Source of the DNA: Oscillospiraceae bacterium
Lineage (GTDB): Bacteria; Bacillota; Clostridia; Oscillospirales; Oscillospiraceae
Assembly (NCBI GenBank): GCA_902781745.1
Contig: CACZKM010000002.1
Coordinates: 1 to 64,000, forward strand
DNA: 64,000 bases
Direction: 5' to 3'
Numbering within the stretch: position 1 is the first letter of the stretch; each line of letters starts with the position of its first letter. A program made the translations under genes and the position numbers. Shown here in pieces: positions 35,778 through 44,141 of this stretch. The notes under the pieces were generated by a model. The model did not search any database, had not been told where the DNA came from, and saw nothing but the letters and a program-made list of their open reading frames with translations.

Positions 35778-35826
35778 GTCGATGCCTCCTGTTCTGTGCT
35801 GCGGGCAGCGGGAGCGCCCATTAGAA

Positions 35827-35882
35827 TTAGCTAAAGCTAACTTCTGATATCCTCATTATAAGCAAAATCCCGAAAATGGCAA
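35827..35882 (-). promoter_or_regulatory. Methyltransferase promoter with downstream palindrome
   Basis: Minus strand TTGCCA (complement 35877-35882), 16-base spacer, consensus TATAAT (complement 35855-35860). The 14-bp palindrome TTAGCTAAAGCTAA (35827-35840) lies just inside the transcript, where a repressor could block elongation. Confidence 0.7.
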
Positions 35883-35912
35883 GAGGAAAATCGCTGGAGG
35901 GACGAGCGACGG

Positions 35913-36025
35913 CTTCTCGTTGCCGACGACGAGAGCGCCCTGGAGACGACGCCCTCCGGCGCATCCCGACTATCGTCCTCACGGCGGACCAAAAAGCCGA
36001 GGTGGAGAGTCTCAAGCAGGGCGCA
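35913..36025 (+). pseudogene. Degenerate response-regulator receiver fragment
   Basis: Two pieces of a receiver domain lie in different frames: LLVADDESALE (35913-35945), like a receiver beta-1 with its acidic pair, and RIPTIVLTADQKAEVESLKQ (35960-36019), like the beta-4/alpha-4 region. The middle, including the phosphorylated Asp region, and everything after KQGA are missing. I read this as the remnant of a lost two-component regulator. The rest of the 393-bp spacer 35778-36170 holds only the methyltransferase promoter. Confidence 0.45.
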
Positions 36026-36170
36026 GTGAAACGTCATCAGCAAGCCCTGCCCCGGGCGGGAAGCATTGATAAGGATCACTTATGAACGGCCCCGAAAAAA
36101 CGAATTGATTCCCGGCGGAAAATGGTGTACCATATTTTCAAACGAAGAAAACGAAATGGAGGTTCGCGGC

Positions 36171-36689
36171 ATGGCGAAAAATCTGATCATCTACTATTCC
36201 CGGAAGGGCGAAAACTATGTTAACGGCGGTGTGAAGGAGCTGGCCAAGGGCAACACGGAGATCGTGGCGGAATTCATCCAGAGCGCCGTGGGCGGCGACC
36301 TGTTCCAGGTGGAGACCGTAAAGGAATATCCCAAGGATTACTACCAGTGCATCGAGGAGGCCCAGGCAGAGGGGAGAGCCAACGCCCGCCCGGAACTGAA
36401 GGCTTACCTGGACAGCCTGGAGGGCTACGACAATATTTTCGTCTGCGGCCCCATCTGGTGGGGGACCTATCCCATGGCCGTGTTTACCCAGCTGGAAAAG
36501 CTGGACTGGACGGGCAAGAAGGTCATGCCGCTCACCACCCACGAGGGCTCTGGCCTGGCCAGCTGCGAGCGGGACCTGAAAAAGACATGCAAGGGGGCCA
36601 AGGTAAGCAAGGGCCTGGCCGTCCACGGAGCGGACGCCGCCAAGAGCGAGAAAGCCGTGTCCGCCTGGGCGAAGAAAAGCATCGGCTGA
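36171..36689 (+). CDS. Flavodoxin-like protein
   Basis: 172 residues from the ATG at 36171 with GGAGG ten bases upstream (the longer frame upstream is rejected). Flavodoxin fold: IIYYSRKGENYVNGGV near the N-terminus in place of the phosphate-binding loop, and FVCGPIWWGTYPM stacking the FMN ring, then LTTHEGSGLASCERDL. Likely an FMN electron carrier or quinone-reductase-like protein. Monocistronic. Confidence 0.88.
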   Translation: MAKNLIIYYSRKGENYVNGGVKELAKGNTEIVAEFIQSAVGGDLFQVETVKEYPKDYYQCIEEAQAEGRANARPELKAYLDSLEGYDNIFVCGPIWWGTYPMAVFTQLEKLDWTGKKVMPLTTHEGSGLASCERDLKKTCKGAKVSKGLAVHGADAAKSEKAVSAWAKKSIG

Positions 36690-36703
36690 ATAGACAAGAT
36701 GAG

Positions 36704-36739
36704 AAAACGGGCAGTCCCAGTTCTGGGGCTGCCCGTTTT
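36704..36739. terminator. Intrinsic terminator downstream of the flavodoxin gene
   Basis: AAAACGGGCAG / CTGCCCGTTTT stem with a smaller inner stem CCCAG..TGGG; U-tract GTTTTGGG on the plus strand and TTTTC on the minus strand. Confidence 0.85.
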
Positions 36740-36751
36740 GGGTCGTCTTCC

Positions 36752-36946
36752 TTACTTCTTCTTCCCTCTGGTGACGATGAACAGCACCGCCGCCGCGGCG
36801 ATGATGCCCAGGAGGACGCCGATGATCACCAGGAGCATGCTGTTATAGGCAGCGGGGGCCTGGGTGGTGGTTTCCACCAGGCAGCACCAGCCGCTGCTGA
36901 CGCAGCTCTGTCCGGGGAAGGTGCAGCCGCAGAGGCTCCATGGCAA
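36752..36946 (-). CDS. Small Cys-rich single-pass membrane protein (uncertain)
   Basis: Up to 64 residues with a TTG start at 36944-36946 and a weak GGAAA site, 24 bases past the pyrophosphatase stop. Six cysteines in the first 23 residues (CGCTFPGQSC, SGWCC), a Thr/Ala-rich linker, then a clear membrane helix LLVIIGVLLGIIAAAAVLFI ending in RGKKK. No family recognised; could be the tail of a decayed surface protein. Confidence 0.4.
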   Translation of the reverse strand: MPWSLCGCTFPGQSCVSSGWCCLVETTTQAPAAYNSMLLVIIGVLLGIIAAAAVLFIVTRGKKK

Positions 36947-36970
36947 GGGGTCTTTCCGGTGTAAATGGGG

Positions 36971-38647
36971 TTATCCGCCGAAGCGGGCCCCCTCCTGGGT
37001 CTGCATGGCGGCCAGCAGGGGCGGGATGAACTGCTTCTTCCGGGAGATGACCCCGGGCAGGATATACCCCCCGTCAGCCTCCTGACAGTCAAAGGCCCTG
37101 CGGAGGTACTTGTCCGCGTCCTCACCCGCCCAGAGGACCTTGCTCTGCTGGGCCTTGATATCTGTCAGAAGGTAGAAGATCATGTCCACCCGCTCCCGCT
37201 GGAGGGCCTCGTCCATGTAGCTTCGGAGGATGCCCTCGGCCTTCTGGCGGTTGGTGGGGGAGACGTAGCTCCCCTGGCCCACGGCAAAGGAGACCGTTTC
37301 GTTGGTGAAGCGCTTGAAGTCCTGGTAGAAGAGGCTCTCGGCGGTCTTGCCCTCCACGTTCTCCCCGGCCTCGAACATGGCCCCTGCCAGCTCCTCCACG
37401 TCCACCCCGGCCAGGCCGGCCAGCTCCCGGGCGATGGCCTCGTCCAGGGGGGTGCAGGTGGGGGAGCGGAACATCAGGGTGTCCGAGAGGATGGCGCTGC
37501 ACAGGATGCCGGCGATGTCCGGGGGGATCTCCACCCCGTTCTCCTGGTAGAGCTGCCGGATGATGGTGGCGGTGCAGCCCACGGGCTGGTTCCGGAAAAA
37601 CACCGGACCGGTGGTCTCGATGCTGTTGATCCGGTGGTGGTCGATGATCTCCAGGATCTCGGCCTCCTCATGGCCCTCCACACACTGGGTCCGCTCGTTG
37701 TGGTCCACCAGGATGAGCTGCCGCCGGCGCAGGTTCAGGAAGTTCCGGCGGCTGATGACCCCCCGATAGATCCCCTCGCTGTCCAGCACGGGGAAGTAGA
37801 CGTACCGAACCTGGCCCATGATCTCCTTGGCGGTCTCCACGGGGTCGTCCAGGTGGAGGGTGACCAGGTTGCGGTACATGAACCAGGCGATGGGGGCGCT
37901 CTGGTTGATGGTGCAGGCCACGGTGAAGGTGTCCAGGGGGGTCTGGATGATGACCATGTTGTGCTCCTCCGCCAGACGGACGATGGTTTTGGCCGGAGGC
38001 GTCTCGCTGCACAGGACCATGCAGGCGGCGTTCATCTCGATGGCGGTGATCTGGGCGTCAAACCGGTTGCCGCAGATGACCACGTCCCCGGGGGAGATCT
38101 GGGTCTCGATGAGCTCCGGGCTGCCGGAGCCCAGGACGATCTTCCCCGTCACCGTGACCCCCTCCAGGGAGCCGGTGACCAGGGTGCCGTTGAGGGTGTG
38201 GAGGAGGTTTGCCAGGGGGGTGGAGGCGTTGGCCAGGGTCTCGCTGGTGGCGTCCATGCTGGAGACCGCCAGGTGGTTGGTGGTGACCAGCCCCAGCAGC
38301 CGCCCGTCGTCGGAGACCACGGGCAGGGTGCTCACCTGCTCGTCCCGCATCCGCACCAGGGCGCTGTGGATGGTGACGTCCGCCGGGGCCCCCTTGACGG
38401 ACCGGATGTCGATGTCCTCCACCTGGGCGCTGACGTCCTCATAGAGCTTGGGAGTCTCCATGGAGAAGCGCTCCAGGACGTATTTGGTCTCCTGGTTGAG
38501 CTCCCCGGCCCGGGCGGGCTTGTACCCCCCGTCGTATAGGGTGTTTTTCAGGTGGGCGTAGGCGATGGCGGAGCAGATGGAGTCGGTATCGGGGTTCTTG
38601 TGCCCGATGACCAGGACCTTTCTTTTTTTCGCAGGCAGCAGATTCAT
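36971..38647 (-). CDS. CBS/DRTGG manganese-dependent inorganic pyrophosphatase
   Basis: 558 residues of the family II pyrophosphatase with regulatory insert. DHH catalytic core: GHKNPDTDS (His16, Asp20, Asp22), DHNE at 315, DHH at 336-338. Between them lie a first CBS motif (about 75-125), a DRTGG domain (about 130-240) and a second CBS motif (250-305); the C-terminal DHHA2 domain ends the protein. It hydrolyses PPi and in studied relatives is inhibited by AMP/ADP and activated by Ap4A through the CBS pair. GGAGG site before the ATG. Confidence 0.93.
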   Translation of the reverse strand: MNLLPAKKRKVLVIGHKNPDTDSICSAIAYAHLKNTLYDGGYKPARAGELNQETKYVLERFSMETPKLYEDVSAQVEDIDIRSVKGAPADVTIHSALVRMRDEQVSTLPVVSDDGRLLGLVTTNHLAVSSMDATSETLANASTPLANLLHTLNGTLVTGSLEGVTVTGKIVLGSGSPELIETQISPGDVVICGNRFDAQITAIEMNAACMVLCSETPPAKTIVRLAEEHNMVIIQTPLDTFTVACTINQSAPIAWFMYRNLVTLHLDDPVETAKEIMGQVRYVYFPVLDSEGIYRGVISRRNFLNLRRRQLILVDHNERTQCVEGHEEAEILEIIDHHRINSIETTGPVFFRNQPVGCTATIIRQLYQENGVEIPPDIAGILCSAILSDTLMFRSPTCTPLDEAIARELAGLAGVDVEELAGAMFEAGENVEGKTAESLFYQDFKRFTNETVSFAVGQGSYVSPTNRQKAEGILRSYMDEALQRERVDMIFYLLTDIKAQQSKVLWAGEDADKYLRRAFDCQEADGGYILPGVISRKKQFIPPLLAAMQTQEGARFGG

Positions 38648-38691
38648 GGCGGCCTCCTTTTTCGGTGGTGGGGGCGGAATGTTTCAACTAC

Positions 38692-38720
38692 ATTTTACGA
38701 TGTTATAGGGAGGAGGTCAA
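38692..38720 (-). promoter_or_regulatory. Promoter of the pyrophosphatase gene
   Basis: Minus strand TTGACC (complement 38715-38720), 17-base spacer, TAAAAT (complement 38692-38697). Confidence 0.75.
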
Positions 38721-38738
38721 GGGAAGGATGGAAGAAAA

Positions 38739-38784
38739 AAAGACCCATCGGAGCACCCTGGGGCAGGGGCTTCGATGGGTCTTT
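38739..38784 (-). terminator. Terminator of tRNA-Thr
   Basis: 12-bp stem AAAGACCCATCG / CGATGGGTCTTT with a 22-base loop, followed on the minus strand by TTTTTTTCTTCC, starting at the tRNA 3' end. Confidence 0.85.
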
Positions 38785-38859
38785 GGAGCTACTGGCCGGA
38801 CTTGAACCGGCGACCTGCTGATTACGAATCAGCTGCTCTACCGACTGAGCCACAGTAGC
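38784..38859 (-). tRNA. tRNA-Thr (anticodon CGT)
   Basis: 76 bases with encoded CCA. Acceptor GCTACTG pairs with CAGTAGC; D-arm, anticodon stem GCTGA/TCAGC with loop TTCGTAA (anticodon CGT), and T-arm GCCGGTTCAAGTCCGGC are complete. Preceded by a consensus promoter and followed by a terminator. Confidence 0.95.
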
Positions 38860-38890
38860 GCATCCTCCGCTGTGCGGAAATGCTTAATGT

Positions 38891-38919
38891 AGTATAGCCG
38901 CTGGGGAGATTTTTGTCAA
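38891..38919 (-). promoter_or_regulatory. Promoter of tRNA-Thr
   Basis: Minus strand TTGACA (complement 38914-38919), 17-base spacer, TATACT (complement 38891-38896). Confidence 0.85.
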
Positions 38920-38956
38920 CTCTTTTCCGCCTGCCCCGAGAACATTTTTTCTCTTC

Positions 38957-39071
38957 TTTCCAAGGCGGGGCCGGTGTGGTATACTCATACTGTTTCCATG
39001 GGAGGCGTCCCCGGGACCCTCCCGACAGACTGTTCGCATCAAATCTTTACGATTTCTTCATCGAATCGTAA
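38957..39071 (+). promoter_or_regulatory. Aminopeptidase P promoter and leader inverted repeat
   Basis: TTTCCA (38957-38962), 17-base spacer, TATACT (38980-38985), giving a leader of about 120 bases. The leader contains a perfect 8-bp inverted repeat TTACGATT-N9-AATCGTAA (39047-39071) with no T-tract after it, so it looks more like an operator or RNA hairpin than a terminator. Confidence 0.55.
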
Positions 39072-39110
39072 GACTTCTGTGGTACGATAAAAAGAAAAGG
39101 AGCGACCGCT

Positions 39111-40889
39111 ATGTCCACCCCCCTCCAGGCTCTCCGGGCCGCCATGGCCGACCGGGAGCTCGACGCCTGCCTCATCCCCACCGCCGACTACCACAACAGC
39201 GAGTATGTGGGGGACCACTTCGCCTGCCGGGCCTGGCTGTCCGGCTTCACCGGCTCCGCCGGGACCCTGCTGGTCTTCCGGAACTGGGCGGGGCTGTGGA
39301 CCGACGGACGGTATTTTCTCCAGGCAGAGCGTCAACTGGAAGGGACTGGCATCAAGCTCATGAAGATGGGGGAGCCAGGGGTGCCCACGATTTCGGACTT
39401 CCTCCGCTCCAGTCTCCAGCCCGGCCAGACCCTGTGCTTCGACAGCCGGTGCGTCACCGCGGCCACCGCCCGGCGGTACTACGCCCTGGCCAAGCAGAAG
39501 GGCGTGAAGATCCGGGACCGGGAGGAGCTCATGGACCAGGTGTGGCTGGACCGTCCGCCCCTTCCCGCGTCCCCGGTGTGGGCCCTGCCTGCGGGGCTCA
39601 CCGGGACCACCCGGCGGGAGAAGCTGGACCGGGTCCGGGCCGCCGTGGCCAAAGAGGGGGCCAACACCCTCCTCCTGACGGCCCTGGAGGACATCGCCTG
39701 GCTTCTGGATCTGCGGGGGGGTGACGTGGCCTGTACCCCGGTCTTCCTGGCCTATCTGGCCCTGGGGCCCATGGGCGGGACCCTTTTCGCCCAGCCTGCG
39801 GCCTTTTCCCCCGAACTCCGGGACGCCCTGGCGGCGGACGGCATCCAGCTCCAGCCCTACGACGGGGTCTATCTCTGGGCCAACCGCCTCCGGCGGGAGC
39901 AGGTGATCCACCTGGACCCCGCCCGGGTCAACGCCCGGCTGCTGACCAGCATCCCCACCGGGGTGAAGGTCATCGAGAAGCCCGACCCCACCATCGCCAT
40001 GAAGGCGGTGAAGGACCCGGTGGAGCAGGAAAACTTCCGCAAAGCCCACCTGGACGACGGCGTGGCCCTCACCCGGTTCATGTACTGGCTCAAGACCAGC
40101 GCCGGGAAGGTCCCCATGACGGAGCGTTCCGCGGCGGACAAGCTGGAGGCCCTCCGCAGGGCATCCCCGGACTACCGTATGCCCTCCTTTGACCCCATCC
40201 TGGCCTTTGGGGACCACAGCGCCGTGGTCCACTACTCCGCCACCGAGGAGACCGACCGGGCCATCACCGATATCGGCTTCCTCCTGGCGGATACCGGCGG
40301 CCACTACACCACCGGCACCACCGACTGCACCCGGACCTACGCCCTTGGCCAAGTGAGCGAGGCCCAGCGGGCCCACTACACCGCTGTCCTCCGGGGGAAC
40401 CTGGACCTGGCGGCGGCGGTCTTCCGGGCGGGCTGCACCGGCCGGAACCTGGATATCCTGGCCCGGCAGCCCCTGTGGGAGCTGGGGCTGGACTTCAACC
40501 ACGGCACCGGCCACGGGGTGGGGTATCTTCTCAGCGTCCACGAGGGCCCCCAGAGCATCCGCTGGCGGTCCGCCGGGGAGGACGCCCCCCTGGAGGCGGG
40601 AATGGTCACCTCCGACGAGCCGGGGGTGTACTTCGCCGGGGACTACGGCATCCGGCTGGAAAACCTCCTGCTGTGCGTGGAGGGGGAGAAGACGGACTTC
40701 GGGACCTTCCTGGCCTTCGAGACCCTGACCCTTACCCCCTTCGACCTAGATGCCGTGGACCCGGACGCCATGAGCCCCCGGGAGCGGGCCCTTCTCAACG
40801 TCTACCACGCCCGGGTGTACGAGGTCATCTCGCCCAGGCTGCCCCCTGAGGAGGCGGCCTGGCTGAAGGAGGCCACCCGGCCCGTGTAA
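39111..40889 (+). CDS. Aminopeptidase P family protein (Xaa-Pro aminopeptidase, M24B)
   Basis: 592 residues, the long three-domain form: two creatinase-like N-terminal domains (about 1-130 and 150-300) and a pita-bread M24 catalytic domain (305-530). All five metal ligands are present: Asp394, Asp405, His468, Glu503, Glu537. It removes the N-terminal residue before proline, in the cytoplasm. AAAAGGAG site before the ATG. A short spacer leads to the amidase gene, with which it may be co-transcribed. Confidence 0.93.
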   Translation: MSTPLQALRAAMADRELDACLIPTADYHNSEYVGDHFACRAWLSGFTGSAGTLLVFRNWAGLWTDGRYFLQAERQLEGTGIKLMKMGEPGVPTISDFLRSSLQPGQTLCFDSRCVTAATARRYYALAKQKGVKIRDREELMDQVWLDRPPLPASPVWALPAGLTGTTRREKLDRVRAAVAKEGANTLLLTALEDIAWLLDLRGGDVACTPVFLAYLALGPMGGTLFAQPAAFSPELRDALAADGIQLQPYDGVYLWANRLRREQVIHLDPARVNARLLTSIPTGVKVIEKPDPTIAMKAVKDPVEQENFRKAHLDDGVALTRFMYWLKTSAGKVPMTERSAADKLEALRRASPDYRMPSFDPILAFGDHSAVVHYSATEETDRAITDIGFLLADTGGHYTTGTTDCTRTYALGQVSEAQRAHYTAVLRGNLDLAAAVFRAGCTGRNLDILARQPLWELGLDFNHGTGHGVGYLLSVHEGPQSIRWRSAGEDAPLEAGMVTSDEPGVYFAGDYGIRLENLLLCVEGEKTDFGTFLAFETLTLTPFDLDAVDPDAMSPRERALLNVYHARVYEVISPRLPPEEAAWLKEATRPV

Positions 40890-40976
40890 GGCGGGACGCC
40901 TTAAAAACAGAGTATTTTCACGGTCCGCCCTGTCGGAGCGTGTCTGCAAGAAAGAGTACGAAAGGAGCACGCCTCC

Positions 40977-41627
40977 ATGCCGGCACAGACCACCCGAACC
41001 AAGGGGAACCAGGCCAAGCGCCTGCCCCCCAAAAAGAAACAGAAGCAACAGAAGCGAAGTCCCTTCAAGATCCTTATCCCCCTGCTGGTCATCCTGGTCC
41101 TGGCGGGGCTGGTGGGGAACCTGATCCGCCTGGGCCTGGGGGAGAACCACGTCCCCGCCTGGATCGACAGCCAGATCCTCCCGGAGGACTGCAACAGCCG
41201 CACCGGCCAGAAACTCAGCGAGGTCCGGGACATCGCCGTCCACTACGTGGGAAACCCGGGCACCACCGCCCAGCAGAACCGGGACTACTTTGCCCAGCCG
41301 GACACCGACGTCAACTCCCACTTCGTCATCGGCCTGGAGGGGGAGGTCATCCAGTGCATCCCCCTCAACGAGCGGTCCTCGGCCACCAACGAGCGGAACG
41401 TGGACACCATCTCCATCGAGGTCTGCCACCCCGACGACTCCGGCCAGTTCACCGAGGAGAGCTACGCCTCCCTGGTAAAGCTCACCGCCTGGCTGTGCGA
41501 CCATGAGCACATCGGCCGGGACCGGGTCATCCGCCACTACGACGTGACGGGCAAGCTCTGCCCCCTCTACTTCGTGGAGCACGAGGAGGCCTGGGACCAG
41601 TTCAGGCAGGACGTGAAGAACTACTGA
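40977..41627 (+). CDS. N-acetylmuramoyl-L-alanine amidase (Amidase_2) with signal anchor
   Basis: 216 residues: a very basic cytoplasmic N-terminus, one membrane helix (about 30-50: ILIPLLVILVLAGLVGNLI), then an Amidase_2 domain. Zinc ligands are visible in VHYVGNPG (His), and RHYDVTGKLCP (His and Cys), as in T7-lysozyme-type amidases; NSHFVIGLEGEV is the core strand. It should cut the lactyl-alanine bond of peptidoglycan at the outer face of the membrane. AAAGGAG site. Confidence 0.9.
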   Translation: MPAQTTRTKGNQAKRLPPKKKQKQQKRSPFKILIPLLVILVLAGLVGNLIRLGLGENHVPAWIDSQILPEDCNSRTGQKLSEVRDIAVHYVGNPGTTAQQNRDYFAQPDTDVNSHFVIGLEGEVIQCIPLNERSSATNERNVDTISIEVCHPDDSGQFTEESYASLVKLTAWLCDHEHIGRDRVIRHYDVTGKLCPLYFVEHEEAWDQFRQDVKNY

Positions 41628-41642
41628 CAGGAGGTACGCGCC

Positions 41643-42296
41643 ATGGAAACCACCCGGATCCTTTGCTTTGGGGATTCCCTGACCTGGGGCTTTGACCCCG
41701 CCACCCGGACCCGCCTTCCCGAGGACGTCCGCTGGCCCGGGGTGCTCCAGTCCCTTCTGGGGGAGGGGTACAGGGTCATCGAGGAGGCCCAGAGCGGCCG
41801 GACCATCGCCACCGAGGACCCCGCCGAGGGGGAGAAGAACGGCCTGCGCTACGTCATCCCCTGTCTGGAGAGCCAGAGCCCCCTGGACCTGATGATCGTC
41901 ATGCTGGGGGGCAATGACCTCAAGCGCAAGTTCGGCTACGCCTCCATCGACATCGCCGGGGAGATGCAGATCCTCCTGGAGAAGATCCAGTCCTACAACC
42001 GCTTCCGCATGGGGGACAAGATGAAGGTCCTGCTGATGGCCCCTCCCGTTATCGGGGAGGAGGTCTCGGACCCCTGGCTGGAGGACTGCTTCGACTTCCC
42101 CCGGGCCCGGAAGATCTCCCGGGAGCTGGCGGGCTGGTATGTCCAGTTGGCGGAGATGTACGGCTGCCTCTACCTGGACGCCGCCCAGGTGGTCCGGGCC
42201 AGCGCCATCGACGGGGTCCATTTGGAGGCCGAGAGCCATGCCCGTTTGGCCCGGGCTGTTTATCAGAAGCTGAAGGACGAAAAGATCGTTCTGTAA
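41643..42296 (+). CDS. SGNH/GDSL hydrolase family protein
   Basis: 217 residues, 15 bases after the amidase gene with an AGGAGG site. Block I CFGDSLTWGF holds the nucleophile Ser, block III MLGGNDLK the oxyanion Asn, and block V IDGVHLE the Asp-x-x-His pair, so the catalytic set is complete. Resembles cytoplasmic arylesterase-like SGNH enzymes. The link to the amidase suggests a de-esterification step on wall fragments, which is inference. Confidence 0.9.
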   Translation: METTRILCFGDSLTWGFDPATRTRLPEDVRWPGVLQSLLGEGYRVIEEAQSGRTIATEDPAEGEKNGLRYVIPCLESQSPLDLMIVMLGGNDLKRKFGYASIDIAGEMQILLEKIQSYNRFRMGDKMKVLLMAPPVIGEEVSDPWLEDCFDFPRARKISRELAGWYVQLAEMYGCLYLDAAQVVRASAIDGVHLEAESHARLARAVYQKLKDEKIVL

Positions 42297-42317
42297 CAGG
42301 GTAACAAGACAGATCAA

Positions 42318-42351
42318 CGCCCCCGGCGGAGCTTTTGCTCCGCCGGGGGCG
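42318..42351. terminator. Bidirectional terminator between SGNH hydrolase and DUF815 genes
   Basis: Perfect 15-bp stem CGCCCCCGGCGGAGC / GCTCCGCCGGGGGCG with TTTT loop, between convergent genes. T-tracts are short. Confidence 0.75.
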
Positions 42352-42362
42352 TATTCTGTGTG

Positions 42363-43664
42363 TCATTCTTTCCCCGCCATATAGTTGATAAACTGCTGGG
42401 CCGTCCGGCCGGAGACCCCGCCGTGGCGGAGCTCCCACTTGTTGGCCTCGGCCAGGAGTACGTCCTCGGGGACGTCCAGCCCCTGGCGCTTGGCCAGGGT
42501 GCAGACGATCTCGGCGAACTGGGTGCGGTTGGGGATGTTGTAGTTGATCCTCGTGCCGAACCGGGCGGAGAGGGAGAGCTTTTCCTCCAGGGTGTCGGAC
42601 CGGTGGACCTCGTTCTGAAGCTCCATGTCCCCCCGGTCCTTCCAGGTCTCCCGGATGAGGTTCCGGCGGTTGGAGGTGGCGTAGAGGAGGACGTTGTCCG
42701 GCTTGGTCTCCACGCCTCCCTCGATGACCGCCTTGAGGAACTTGTACTCCACCTCGTTTTCCTCAAAGGAGAGGTCGTCGATGAAGATGATGAACCGGTA
42801 GTTGCGGTTTTTCACCAGGGCGATGACGGCGGAGAGGTCCTGGAACTGGTGCTTGTAGATCTCGATCATCCGCAGGCCCCGGTCGTAGTACTCGTTGATG
42901 AGAGCCTTCACGCTGGAGGACTTGCCGGTGCCCGCGTCGCCGTAGAGAAGGGCGTTGTTGCAGGAGCGGCCCGCCAGAAAGGCCTCGGTGTTCTCCCGGA
43001 GCATGGCCTTCTGCATCTCGTAGCCCACCAGGTCGGAGAGCATGATTTTGTCGGTGTTGTAGATGGGCAGCAGTTCCACCCCCGCCGGCCCGGATTTGAT
43101 GCGGAAAGCCTTGTTCAGGCCGATGAGGCCCACGCCGAACCTTTGGTAGTGGCCGGTCACCAGAGAGAAGAAGTCTCCGGGGCCTGCCGCCGCCGCCAGG
43201 GCCTGGCGGAGGTCCCGGACCTTCTCGCTGACCGCCTTGTTGTACCGGCGCTCATGCTTGGCGATGGCCCGGTAGTGCCGGAGGGTGGAGAAGCAGTCCG
43301 TCCCCAAATCGGACTCAAAGGGGGCGAAGTCGTAGTGAAAGAGGGCGTGGAAGACCTGGAAGTCGTTCTCCGCGAAGTGGTTCACCGAGCCCTCCAGGGC
43401 TCCCACCCGCTCGGTGATGAGGGAGAAGGAGTTCTCGTTGGTCATGAGGAGGAAGGTCAGGTAGCTCTGCCACAGGTCCTCGTCAAAGCCGTAGTCCGTG
43501 GCCAGGTCCAGCAGGCGCTTGACCTGGTCGTAGGTCCGCCGGACCAGGGAGGCCTTGGGGCAGGCCCCCTTCTTCCAGTCGGAAAAGACGGCGGCCAGCT
43601 CCTCCAGGATGCTGCCGCCCCCCAGATCGCCGTAGAGGAGGAGGCGGGAGGTCAGTTGGTCCAT
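42363..43664 (-). CDS. DUF815 family AAA+ ATPase
   Basis: 433 residues. An N-terminal alpha-helical region (1-200) precedes a single AAA domain with Walker A LYGDAGTGKSS near residue 245, Walker B FIIFIDDLSFE near 293, and an SNRRNLIRE sensor-1 stretch. The DUF815 family is conserved in Clostridia, and its role is unknown. It is followed upstream by the TIGR04076 gene 20 bases away; the two may form an operon. Confidence 0.87.
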   Translation of the reverse strand: MDQLTSRLLLYGDLGGGSILEELAAVFSDWKKGACPKASLVRRTYDQVKRLLDLATDYGFDEDLWQSYLTFLLMTNENSFSLITERVGALEGSVNHFAENDFQVFHALFHYDFAPFESDLGTDCFSTLRHYRAIAKHERRYNKAVSEKVRDLRQALAAAAGPGDFFSLVTGHYQRFGVGLIGLNKAFRIKSGPAGVELLPIYNTDKIMLSDLVGYEMQKAMLRENTEAFLAGRSCNNALLYGDAGTGKSSSVKALINEYYDRGLRMIEIYKHQFQDLSAVIALVKNRNYRFIIFIDDLSFEENEVEYKFLKAVIEGGVETKPDNVLLYATSNRRNLIRETWKDRGDMELQNEVHRSDTLEEKLSLSARFGTRINYNIPNRTQFAEIVCTLAKRQGLDVPEDVLLAEANKWELRHGGVSGRTAQQFINYMAGKE

Positions 43665-43684
43665 GGGTCATTCTCCTTTCGGGG

Positions 43685-44011
43685 TCAGGGTGTGTCCTGG
43701 GAGGCGGGCTCGTCCAGGGCCTCCACCAGGAAGCTCACCGGGCGGAAGCCGTCGTTGCAGGAGAGCATGGCGGAGCGGGGGTTCTTCATCCATCCGTCGT
43801 ACAGGTTTTCCCCGCCGTGGGCGAGGGTCATCACAAAGGGGGAGAGGGTGTCCCAGGCGCTGTCGCAGAAGCCTGCCGGCTTCCGCCAGCCGTCGGCCAG
43901 AAAGACCTGGCCCTCTTTCATATCGCAGGCGTGCTGGATGGGGTTTTCATATTGTTCCATCAGGTCCCGGTAACAGGCCACCCGCATGACGGTGATCCTG
44001 ACTTTGTTCAT
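43685..44011 (-). CDS. TIGR04076 family protein
   Basis: 108 residues. KVRITVMRVACYRDLMEQY, CDMKEGQVF and CDSAWDTLSPFV match the small TIGR04076 family of anaerobes, with three conserved-looking cysteines that could bind a metal. Function is unknown. It lies directly upstream of the DUF815 ATPase. Confidence 0.82.
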   Translation of the reverse strand: MNKVRITVMRVACYRDLMEQYENPIQHACDMKEGQVFLADGWRKPAGFCDSAWDTLSPFVMTLAHGGENLYDGWMKNPRSAMLSCNDGFRPVSFLVEALDEPASQDTP

Positions 44012-44059
44012 GGTCGGTATCCTCCTGGTCCCCGTCCGGAGAACGGGGACCGTTGACGG

Positions 44060-44090
44060 CGAGGGCTTCCCCGGAAGGGGGAAGCCCTCG
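44060..44090 (-). terminator. Hairpin downstream of ilvE
   Basis: Perfect 13-bp inverted repeat CGAGGGCTTCCCC / GGGGAAGCCCTCG, 52 bases after the ilvE stop; no T-tract, so termination is uncertain. Confidence 0.55.
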
Positions 44091-44141
44091 TGAATGGGTT
44101 GGAATGACGATGCGGCGGACCGCGCCGGGGAAAGGGCGGTG

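Noticed and set aside
35876..36085. 69-codon frame reported as a possible gene
   Set aside because: Only a receiver-like segment is meaningful and its partner piece is in another frame, so I call a remnant, not a gene.
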